Positions 1 to 6,467 of a stretch of DNA of 6,467 nt are shown piece after piece. Source of the stretch: Candidatus Tenderia sp. (GTDB lineage Bacteria > Pseudomonadota > Gammaproteobacteria > Tenderiales > Tenderiaceae); contig JASBUE010000299.1 in assembly GCA_030148045.1 (NCBI GenBank), positions 1 through 6,467 on the forward strand. Reading direction: 5' to 3'. Position 1 is the stretch's first letter, and each line of letters opens with the position of its first letter. Position numbers and translations under genes: made by a program. The notes beneath the pieces are model-generated. The model made no database searches, was not told the origin of the DNA, and saw nothing but the letters and a program-made list of their open reading frames with translations.

Positions 1-785
1 TTCTTGGCCGCAGCCTTTTTCTTGACTGATTTTTTCATCGGTTTTTCCTCTTTCGCTGCTGACAATCTCTTTGTTACTGCCGCGGCTATTGCGTCTACAT
101 CCGCTGGCACTTCCCTGGCTCGTTGCCGCTCTTCTTTAACCACTTCATCGAGGAGCTTGCATATGCCGTTGAATATATCGGCAATTTCTCCAACAGCTTC
201 AACCTTCTTTAGCTTGCCACGACTCTGATAGTAATCCACCAACGGCGCGGTTTGCGCTTCATACACCTTGAGGCGGTTAATAATTGTCTCTTCGCGGTCA
301 TCCGCACGGTGGCGCAGATTACCTCCACAGTTGTCACAGCGCCCGTCGATCTTGGAGGGCGATGTGTAGATATTGAAGACTTGTCCGCAGGATTCACAGG
401 TACGCCGTCCGGTGAGGCGCTGCATGAGCACATCGAAGTCCACATCCATCAGCAGCGCGACCTGTAATGGTTTGCGGATTCTCGCCAGCAGAGCATCCAA
501 GGCTTCCGCCTGTGGAATATTGCGAGGAAATCCATCCAATATGAATCCATCCCTGGCATCAGGCTGGGCCAAGCGCTCTTCTATCATTCCCAGCACGATG
601 TCGTCGGATACCAGTTGACCGGCGTCCATCGCCGCCTTGGCCCGCAAACCAAGCGGCGTTTCAGCGGCAACGGCGGCGCGAAGGAGGTCGCCTGTGGATA
701 TCTGAGGGATGTGATATTTTTCAGAGAGCAGCTTTCCTTGTGTACCTTTCCCAGATCCTGGAGCACCCAGAAGTACAATTCTCAT
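1..785 (-). CDS. adk: Adenylate kinase, zinc-LID type, C-terminal end beyond window
   Basis: Catalyses ATP + AMP = 2 ADP in the cytosol. The frame is open from the ATG at 785-783 to the left edge (261 codons, no stop). Visible motifs: P-loop GAPGSGKGT (residues 7-15), AMP-binding STGDLLR (30-36), FILDGFPR (81-88), a LID with four cysteines as two CxxC pairs (130/133 and 150/153), and RADDR (160-164). The LID is therefore the zinc-binding form. The kinase fold should end near residue 215, as in the roughly 214-residue E. coli enzyme. Here the chain continues for at least 47 residues: a charged helix-like stretch (about 215-247), then a Lys/Ala-rich tail with KKSVKKKAAAK at 251-261. The true C-terminus is not visible. 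A weak purine-rich site (AGAGAG, about 795-800) precedes the start. The gene is divergent from pfp. Identity is secure; the role of the tail is unknown. Confidence 0.96.
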   Translation of the reverse strand, partial: MRIVLLGAPGSGKGTQGKLLSEKYHIPQISTGDLLRAAVAAETPLGLRAKAAMDAGQLVSDDIVLGMIEERLAQPDARDGFILDGFPRNIPQAEALDALLARIRKPLQVALLMDVDFDVLMQRLTGRRTCESCGQVFNIYTSPSKIDGRCDNCGGNLRHRADDREETIINRLKVYEAQTAPLVDYYQSRGKLKKVEAVGEIADIFNGICKLLDEVVKEERQRAREVPADVDAIAAAVTKRLSAAKEEKPMKKSVKKKAAAK

Positions 786-1009
786 TTTGTCAGTTCTCTC
801 TTTATTGACTGTTCTTTTCAGTGTATTCCAGTGAACTATTGACTGCTTCCCCCTCTGAACTTGCATCGAGTATAGTCTGGAATATGATAAAACTACATCC
901 AAGCAGTGGTCAGGTCAATCGATTCACTAAATAAATTCAGTTTCACTCTCAAGACAGCTGTCGAGCCGGACGATTCAGTTCCACAACCCAAACCAATGAG
1001 GTCACTGCC
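786..1009. promoter_or_regulatory. Divergent adk/pfp control region
   Basis: This 224-bp gap holds no credible gene. Towards pfp there is a sigma70-like pair, TTGCAT (861-866) and TATGAT (883-888), with 16 bp between them; it would give a leader of about 115 nt. On the minus strand TATACT (874-869) could be a -10 for adk, overlapping the pfp promoter, but it has no good -35. The 9-mer TATTGACTG occurs at 803-811 and again at 837-845, and a perfect 10-bp palindrome GACAGCTGTC lies at 953-962, inside the pfp leader. These may be protein-binding sites, but nothing in the sequence names the regulator. Promoter calls are by eye. Confidence 0.4.
861..888 (+). promoter_or_regulatory. Candidate sigma70 promoter for pfp
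   Basis: TTGCAT at 861-866 matches the -35 consensus at four of six positions. TATGAT at 883-888 matches the -10 consensus at five of six. The spacer is 16 bp. Transcription would start near 895, about 115 nt before the pfp ATG. It is the best-spaced pair in the gap, but remains a visual prediction. Confidence 0.35.
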
Positions 1010-2272
1010 ATGACGAAAAAAAATGCCTTTTATGCACAATCGGGGGGCGTTACTGCAGTCATCAATGCATCTGCATGCGGCGTAATCGAAGCCGCACGCC
1101 AGCACAAAGACAAGATTGGAAAAGTCTATGCAGGACGTAACGGCATCATCGGTGCACTGACCGAGGATCTGATCGACACCAGCAGAGAGACTGCGCGCAA
1201 TATCGCCGCGCTGCGCCACACACCCGGCGGTGCTTTCGGTTCCTGCCGCTATAAATTAAAAGGTATCGAGGAAAACCGCGCCCAGTATGAACGCCTGATC
1301 GAGGTCTTCAGGGCGCATGACATCGGTTATTTCTTTTACAACGGCGGCGGCGATTCCCAGGATACGGCGCACAAGGTCTCGCAGATCGGTGATGAACTGG
1401 GTTATCCCATCACCTGTGTCGGCATTCCCAAGACCGTCGACAACGACCTGCCCATCACCGACAACTGCCCCGGCTTCGGCTCGGTCGCTAAATACGTCGC
1501 CGTTTCAACCCGGGAGGCGGCCTATGATGTGGCCTCCATGGCCAAGACATCGACCAAGATCTTCGTCATGGAGGTAATGGGACGCCACGCCGGCTGGATC
1601 GCCGCCGCTGCCGGGTTGGCGCAGGAACAGGAAGGCGATGCGCCGCACATCATCCTGTTTCCGGAAATCGCCTTCGATCAGGCGAAATTTCTCAAACAGG
1701 TGGACCGCACAGTGAAGAAATATGACTACTGCGTGATCGTGGTCTCCGAAGGGGTGAAGTACAAGGACGGCAGATTCCTCTCCGATTCCGGCACCAGGGA
1801 CGCCTTCGGCCATGCCCAGCTCGGCGGTGTGGCGCCCATGCTCGCCAACCTGGTCAAGAGCGAGCTGGGGTATAAATACCACTGGGCGGTGGCCGACTAC
1901 CTGCAACGCTCGGCGCGTCATATCGCCGCCAAGACCGATGTGGAACAGGCCTACGCCCTGGGCAAGGCGGCGGTGGAGCTGGCACTGAAGGGCAAAAACG
2001 CAGTCATGCCCACCATCGTGCGCAGATCCAGCAAACCCTATCGCTGGAGCATCGGCGAGGCGGCGCTGGCGGATGTGGCCAATGTGGAGAAGATGATGCC
2101 GAAGAACTTCATCAGCCGTAACGGCTTCGAGATCACCGACGCCTGCCGTGAATATCTGGCCCCCCTGATTCAGGGGGAGGACTATCCGCCCTACAAGAAT
2201 GGGCTGCCGCAGTACGCCCGACTCAAGAATGTCGCGGTGCCGAAGAAGCTGAAGACCCGGTTCATGATCTAG
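1010..2272 (+). CDS. pfp: Pyrophosphate-dependent 6-phosphofructokinase
   Basis: Interconverts fructose 6-phosphate + PPi and fructose 1,6-bisphosphate + phosphate, a reversible cytosolic step of glycolysis and gluconeogenesis. The protein has 420 residues. Motifs in order: SGGVTAVIN (11-19) in the phosphoryl-donor region, NGGGDSQDT (111-119), PKTVDNDLP (140-148) and MGRHAGW (190-196). Lys141 in PKTVDND is the residue that marks PPi rather than ATP use; ATP enzymes such as E. coli PfkA have PGTIDND. Asp115 sits where PfkA has Gly104, also typical of PPi enzymes. The ATG at 1010 has GAGG at 998-1001, 8 nt upstream. The gene is divergent from adk, and its stop lies 10 bp from the hppA stop on the other strand. 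In related sulfur oxidisers and methanotrophs such enzymes also act on sedoheptulose phosphates and can stand in for bisphosphatases of the Calvin cycle; whether that holds here is inference. Confidence 0.95.
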   Translation: MTKKNAFYAQSGGVTAVINASACGVIEAARQHKDKIGKVYAGRNGIIGALTEDLIDTSRETARNIAALRHTPGGAFGSCRYKLKGIEENRAQYERLIEVFRAHDIGYFFYNGGGDSQDTAHKVSQIGDELGYPITCVGIPKTVDNDLPITDNCPGFGSVAKYVAVSTREAAYDVASMAKTSTKIFVMEVMGRHAGWIAAAAGLAQEQEGDAPHIILFPEIAFDQAKFLKQVDRTVKKYDYCVIVVSEGVKYKDGRFLSDSGTRDAFGHAQLGGVAPMLANLVKSELGYKYHWAVADYLQRSARHIAAKTDVEQAYALGKAAVELALKGKNAVMPTIVRRSSKPYRWSIGEAALADVANVEKMMPKNFISRNGFEITDACREYLAPLIQGEDYPPYKNGLPQYARLKNVAVPKKLKTRFMI

Positions 2273-2282
2273 GGCCTGTTTA

Positions 2283-4289
<2,007 letters not shown>

Positions 4290-4292
4290 AGA

Positions 4293-4300
4293 ACCTCCTT
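4293..4300 (-). promoter_or_regulatory. Strong ribosome binding site of hppA
   Basis: The minus strand reads AAGGAGGT, a full match to the anti-Shine-Dalgarno complement, followed by TCT and then the ATG at 4289. It fixes the hppA start and suggests high translation initiation. Confidence 0.85.
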
Positions 4301-4308
4301 TGCAATGA

Positions 4309-4325
4309 CGGCCCCCAAGGGGCCG
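4309..4325 (-). promoter_or_regulatory. GC-rich hairpin in hppA leader, next to its RBS
   Basis: CGGCCCC (4309-4315) pairs perfectly with GGGGCCG (4319-4325) around a 3-nt loop, giving a 7-bp all-GC stem. In the hppA transcript it ends 8 nt before the Shine-Dalgarno. No run of U follows on either strand, so it does not look like a terminator. It could affect ribosome access or mRNA stability; that role is inference. Confidence 0.4.
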
Positions 4326-4357
4326 GTTAATTTACGCTTAATATAACTTGTTCGTAT

Positions 4358-4363
4358 ATTATA
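4358..4363 (-). promoter_or_regulatory. Candidate -10 element for hppA
   Basis: The minus strand carries a perfect TATAAT at 4363-4358, in an AT-rich stretch. No consensus -35 sits 16-18 bp upstream; TTGCGC (4389-4384) is 20 bp away. Initiation here would give an hppA leader of roughly 60 nt that contains the GC hairpin. Confidence 0.35.
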
Positions 4364-4404
4364 GATAGCATGCCTGCCTATTAGCGCAAGGCGTCGGCTC
4401 CATA

Positions 4405-4410
4405 TATAAT
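4405..4410 (+). promoter_or_regulatory. Candidate -10 element for ppa
   Basis: A perfect TATAAT at 4405-4410 sits 33 bp before the ppa ATG and would give a leader of about 27 nt. The -35 is poor: TTAGCG at 4381-4386 has an 18-bp spacer. This -35 zone overlaps the one available to hppA on the other strand (4381-4389), so the two promoters are likely to be back to back. Confidence 0.45.
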
Positions 4411-4443
4411 GTGCGCCTTTTGTTACCCAGCGAGGAAGAAAAG

Positions 4444-4992
4444 ATGAATCTGGACAGAGTTGATTCAGGGAAAGACGTGCCCAACAACGTCAATGTCATT
4501 ATCGAAATCCCTGCCCATAGCGACCCGGTCAAATACGAAGTCGACAAGGACACCGGCGCCATGTTCGTCTACCGCTTCATGGCCACCGCCATGTTCTACC
4601 CCTGCAACTACGGCTACGTTCCTCACACTCTGTCCGAAGACGGCGACCCGGTCGACATGCTGGTCATCACCCCCCACGCCCTGATCAGCGGCTCCGTCAT
4701 CCGCGTACGCCCCGTGGGCGTGCTCAAGATGACCGATGAATCCGGTGTAGACGCCAAGGTGCTGGCTGTGCCGGTGAATAAACTCACCGATCGTTATACC
4801 CACATCAAGGATATCGATGACATGCCCAAGCAGCTGCTCGAGCAGATCGCCCATTTCTTCGAGCACTACAAGGATCTGGAAGCGGGCAAGTGGGTCAAAA
4901 TCGAAGGCTGGGGCAACTCGGAAGAGGCCAAAGCCGAGATCATCTCCAGCATCGAACGCTTCAACGCCGCGCCCGAGAAACCTCACTTCTAG
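4444..4992 (+). CDS. ppa: Soluble inorganic pyrophosphatase, family I
   Basis: Hydrolyses cytosolic PPi to two phosphates, pulling biosynthetic reactions forward. The protein is 182 residues, close to the 175 of E. coli Ppa. The signature DGDPVDM lies at residues 66-72. The whole catalytic set of the E. coli enzyme is present with a constant offset of one: Glu21, Lys30, Arg44, Tyr56, Asp66, Asp68, Asp71, Asp98, Asp103, Lys105, Tyr142 and Lys143. The ATG at 4444 is preferred because GAGGA (4432-4436) lies 7 nt upstream; an in-frame GTG at 4411 would add 11 unconserved residues and overlap the RBS. The gene is divergent from hppA. The stop TAG (4990-4992) lies within the CTAG that borders the inverted-repeat element, so any transcript enters that element immediately. 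The enzyme competes with Pfp and HppA for PPi. Confidence 0.97.
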   Translation: MNLDRVDSGKDVPNNVNVIIEIPAHSDPVKYEVDKDTGAMFVYRFMATAMFYPCNYGYVPHTLSEDGDPVDMLVITPHALISGSVIRVRPVGVLKMTDESGVDAKVLAVPVNKLTDRYTHIKDIDDMPKQLLEQIAHFFEHYKDLEAGKWVKIEGWGNSEEAKAEIISSIERFNAAPEKPHF

Positions 4993-5023
4993 TGTACCTC
5001 GTCACTGATTCTGTCACATTCAG
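4989..5023 (+). repeat. Left terminal inverted repeat
   Basis: Pairs with 5208-5242; mismatches are at 4993 (T opposite G5238) and 5018 (A opposite C5213). The arm holds GTCAC twice (5001-5005 and 5013-5017), a possible protein-binding repeat. The ppa stop codon is its positions 2-4. Confidence 0.85.
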
Positions 5024-5028
5024 CGGGT

Positions 5029-5115
5029 CAGAAAGCGGTTAGCCACAAGGCATGCCTCGCCGGGAAGGGTCATTCCCTTTCCAAGAGGCATAACGCCGTG
5101 GATGACCGCTTTCTG
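5029..5115. repeat. Internal inverted repeat, left hairpin of the element
   Basis: CAGAAAGCGGT (5029-5039) is perfectly complementary to ACCGCTTTCTG (5105-5115). The arm continues with shorter stems: 5043-5046 with 5098-5101, ATGCCTC (5052-5058) with GAGGCAT (5085-5091), and GGGAA (5062-5066) with TTCCC (5073-5077). Together they make one long interrupted hairpin. Confidence 0.7.
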
Positions 5116-5128
5116 GCACGCCTGACGG

Positions 5129-5208
5129 GAGCCCGCGTAGGCCGGCATGACTGCGTTGCGAACCTTGCGAAGGAAATCGCGCCTTGTACTGCCGGCCTAC
5201 GCGGGCTC
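5129..5208. repeat. Internal inverted repeat, right hairpin of the element
   Basis: A perfect 19-bp GC-rich inverted repeat: 5129-5147 pairs with 5190-5208. The 42-nt loop contains two copies of TTGCGAA (5156-5162 and 5165-5171) and a small CCTT/AAGG hairpin (5163-5173). The right arm abuts the right terminal repeat. Confidence 0.75.
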
Positions 5209-5242
5209 TGAACGTGACAGAATCAGTGACGAGGTACGCTAG
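5208..5242 (-). repeat. Right terminal inverted repeat
   Basis: Inverted copy of 4989-5023, with 33 of 35 positions matching; the central 24 bp (5214-5237) are perfect. The outer end is CTAG at 5239-5242. Confidence 0.85.
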
Positions 5243-5254
5243 GCCAGAGCGAAC

Positions 5255-5280
5255 CCGTCGGATGGGGTCTCATCCGGCGG
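5255..5280 (+). terminator. Stem-loop between converging ppa and dksA-like gene
   Basis: CCGTCGGATG (5255-5264) and CATCCGGCGG (5271-5280) form a 10-bp stem with one G-U pair around a 6-nt loop on the plus strand; the minus strand has one A-C mismatch instead. No T-run follows on either side, so it is not a classic Rho-independent terminator. Its position between two converging genes suggests a 3'-end role, and before the element inserted it would have lain just after ppa. Confidence 0.35.
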
Positions 5281-5287
5281 ACATGCT

Positions 5288-5668
5288 TTACAAACGCGGC
5301 GGCGTGGCGCCGCCCCGCGACTCGACCCTTTCCTGGCACTCAATACAGCGGCTGGCGGCTGGTCGACTCTCGAGCCGGGCCGTTGCAATCTCTATGCCAC
5401 AATCGACACACATGCCGTAGCCACCCGCCGCGATACGGTCCAGCGCCGCCCTGATGTCCATCAGCTCCTGGGTATCGATTTCGGCAATGGCGATATCCAT
5501 TCCGGACAACAGATCCATCAGAGACTCGTCACCGCTGTCACGCACCTGACCCACCAGCTGATCGTGCCCGGCGGCGACCAACTCGCCGCCGATCAATGTC
5601 CGCAACTCGGAGTGGCGCTCCTCCAGCCTCTTCTTCAATTGTTGGATTTGTTCATTCGTCAGGGCCAT
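5288..5668 (-). CDS. DksA/TraR-family zinc-finger protein, short form
   Basis: A 126-residue likely RNA polymerase-binding regulator. The N-terminal part (about 5-80) reads as a helical coiled coil. It is followed by a four-cysteine zinc finger with Cys87, Cys90, Cys108 and Cys111 (CxxC-x17-CxxC). From the tip onwards the protein aligns with E. coli DksA without gaps at an offset of 27: Asp44 and Asp47 fall on DksA Asp71 and Asp74 of the DxxDxA tip, and all four Cys match. Ser49 replaces Ala76. It lacks about 25 residues of the DksA N-terminus. DksA proteins enter the polymerase secondary channel and act with ppGpp at promoters; whether this shorter form does so is inference. The ATG at 5668-5666 has a strong RBS, AAGGAGG (5680-5674). 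The gene is divergent from dapF. I do not assign the symbol dksA because of the length. Confidence 0.88.
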   Translation of the reverse strand: MALTNEQIQQLKKRLEERHSELRTLIGGELVAAGHDQLVGQVRDSGDESLMDLLSGMDIAIAEIDTQELMDIRAALDRIAAGGYGMCVDCGIEIATARLESRPAASRCIECQERVESRGGATPPRL

Positions 5669-5811
5669 TGGCGCCTCCTTTAGTCTAAATTTTATCTACA
5701 CATCCCTCTAATTATCGTAGTCAATTCAACGCAAAATTAAACCGCTAGAGGACATTGCAGTGGCTTGGCAAATAGCGCCTATATTCATGATTTACGTGCT
5801 AAACTGAGCCA
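5669..5811. promoter_or_regulatory. Divergent control region, dksA-like gene and dapF
   Basis: A 143-bp AT-rich gap with no gene. For the dksA-like gene, the minus strand has GATAAT (5716-5711) as a possible -10, with a poor -35 TTAATT (5740-5735) 18 bp upstream. For dapF, TTGCAG (5755-5760) and TATATT (5780-5785) are 19 bp apart, which is long. Neither promoter is convincing. Confidence 0.3.
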
Positions 5812-6467
5812 ATGCAGCGCATCAATTTCACTAAAATGCACGGCCTCTGCAACGATTTCGTGGTCATCGATGCCATCGCCCAGGCGATCAAACTCGACCG
5901 GGCGCAGATCCGTTTCATCGCCGATCGTCATTTCGGCATTGGCTGTGACCAGTTGCTGCTGGTAAAAAGGCCGCTCACCACTGAGGCGGACTTCGGTTAC
6001 CGCATTTTCAACGCCGACGGCGGCGAGGTGGAACAGTGCGGCAACGGTGCGCGCTGCTTCGCCCGCTTCGTACGCGACCGGGGCCTCACCGACAAGGACG
6101 AGATCGCCGTCGAGACCAAGACCGGCATCATCTACCCGCGCCTGGAGGACGACGGCCAGGTCACGGTCAATATGGGCGCGCCCGGATTCGATCCAGCCAG
6201 CCTGCCCTTCGACGCCGACGGCCCGCAGGACAGTTATCAACTCACCGTGGACGGTGAAGAGATCACCATCGGCGCCGTCTCCATGGGTAACCCCCATGCT
6301 GTGTATCAGGTCAGCGATGTGGACACAGCGCCGGTGTCGCTTATGGGCCCCGCCATCAGTAACCATCCCCGCTTTCCACGCGGTGTGAACGCCGGCTTCA
6401 TGCAGATACTCGGCCGCGACCATATCCGCCTGCGCGTCTACGAGCGCGGCGCCGGCGAAACCCTGGC
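5812..6467 (+). CDS. dapF: Diaminopimelate epimerase, 3' end beyond window
   Basis: Converts LL- to meso-2,6-diaminopimelate in the cytosol, in the lysine and peptidoglycan pathway, by a cofactor-independent two-cysteine mechanism. The 218 complete residues cover most of the usual roughly 275. Motifs: MHGLCNDF (9-16), RHFGIGCDQ (39-47), FNADGGEVEQCGNGARC (66-82) with the first catalytic Cys76, SMGNPH (in the second half) and ERGAGET near the cut. The second catalytic cysteine should follow within two residues of the edge. The start at 5812 is supported by an in-frame TAA at 5800-5802 and by alignment to E. coli DapF; the Shine-Dalgarno is weak (GAG at 5806-5808). Cys13 and Cys45 replace the Gly and Phe found in E. 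coli. The minus-strand frame lying over this gene is a shadow. Confidence 0.96.
   Translation, partial: MQRINFTKMHGLCNDFVVIDAIAQAIKLDRAQIRFIADRHFGIGCDQLLLVKRPLTTEADFGYRIFNADGGEVEQCGNGARCFARFVRDRGLTDKDEIAVETKTGIIYPRLEDDGQVTVNMGAPGFDPASLPFDADGPQDSYQLTVDGEEITIGAVSMGNPHAVYQVSDVDTAPVSLMGPAISNHPRFPRGVNAGFMQILGRDHIRLRVYERGAGETL

Larger units (their letters stand above)
4989..5242. mobile_element. MITE-like element inserted at the ppa stop codon
   Basis: A 254-bp gene-free segment bounded by long inverted repeats. The core arms, 4994-5017 and 5214-5237, are perfectly complementary over 24 bp. Allowing two mismatches, the arms extend to 4989-5023 and 5208-5242 (33 of 35). Both outer ends read CTAG (4989-4992 and 5239-5242), which fits a duplicated 4-bp palindromic target or a TA duplication inside CTAG. 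IS630-type elements favour CTAG, and IS5-type elements make 4-bp YTAR duplications. Removing one CTAG plus the interior would restore an uninterrupted ppa end, TTC TAG GCC. Two further inverted repeats fill the interior, so a single strand can fold as a three-way junction. No ORF spans it. Alternatively it is a bidirectional terminator or structured RNA; the terminal symmetry favours a MITE. Confidence 0.7.

Noticed and set aside
1505..1921. 138-codon minus-strand frame within pfp
   Set aside because: Lies wholly opposite conserved PFP coding sequence and has no recognisable domain.
4411..4443. GTG at 4411 as the ppa start
   Set aside because: It would bury the Shine-Dalgarno within the coding region and add residues absent from the family.
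4989..5242. Integron attC site or CRISPR array
   Set aside because: No repeat-spacer periodicity, no attC core sites, and the element is longer than typical attC sites; the symmetry is terminal inverted repeats.
5184..5420. 78-codon plus-strand frame across the element's right end
   Set aside because: Begins inside the inverted repeat and runs antisense to the zinc-finger gene; no RBS seen.
5785..6423. 212-codon minus-strand frame over dapF
   Set aside because: DapF on the plus strand has catalytic motifs throughout; this frame is its complement.

Overview
The window looks like chromosomal DNA from a gammaproteobacterium with a GC-rich genome. The gene set, and the pairing of a pyrophosphate (PPi)-dependent phosphofructokinase with a membrane pyrophosphatase, recall sulfur-oxidising autotrophs and methanotrophs, where these two genes are known to be linked. 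That lineage call is inference: no rRNA or autotrophy gene is present to prove it.

Layout, left to right: (1) an adenylate kinase gene (adk, minus strand) that runs off the left edge and carries an unusual Lys/Ala-rich C-terminal tail; (2) a 224-bp divergent control region; (3) PPi-dependent phosphofructokinase (pfp, plus); (4) membrane ion-pumping pyrophosphatase (hppA, minus), convergent with pfp and only 10 bp away; (5) a 154-bp AT-rich divergent promoter region; (6) soluble family I pyrophosphatase (ppa, plus); (7) a 254-bp gene-free element bounded by near-perfect terminal inverted repeats, starting at the ppa stop codon and flanked by CTAG on both sides, best read as a MITE; (8) a short DksA/TraR-type zinc-finger protein (minus); (9) a 143-bp divergent region; (10) diaminopimelate epimerase (dapF, plus), cut by the right edge just before its second catalytic cysteine.

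The first four genes form a phosphate-energy module. Pfp uses PPi as phosphoryl donor, or makes PPi when run towards fructose 6-phosphate. HppA turns PPi into an ion gradient, or makes PPi from the gradient. Ppa destroys PPi in the cytosol. Adk rebalances AMP, ADP and ATP. The genes alternate in strand, so adk/pfp and hppA/ppa each share one intergenic control region. The DksA-like gene and dapF have no visible link to PPi.

The most unusual items are the element at the ppa stop codon, the tail on adenylate kinase, and the K+-dependent signature of the membrane pyrophosphatase, which leaves open whether it pumps H+ or Na+.
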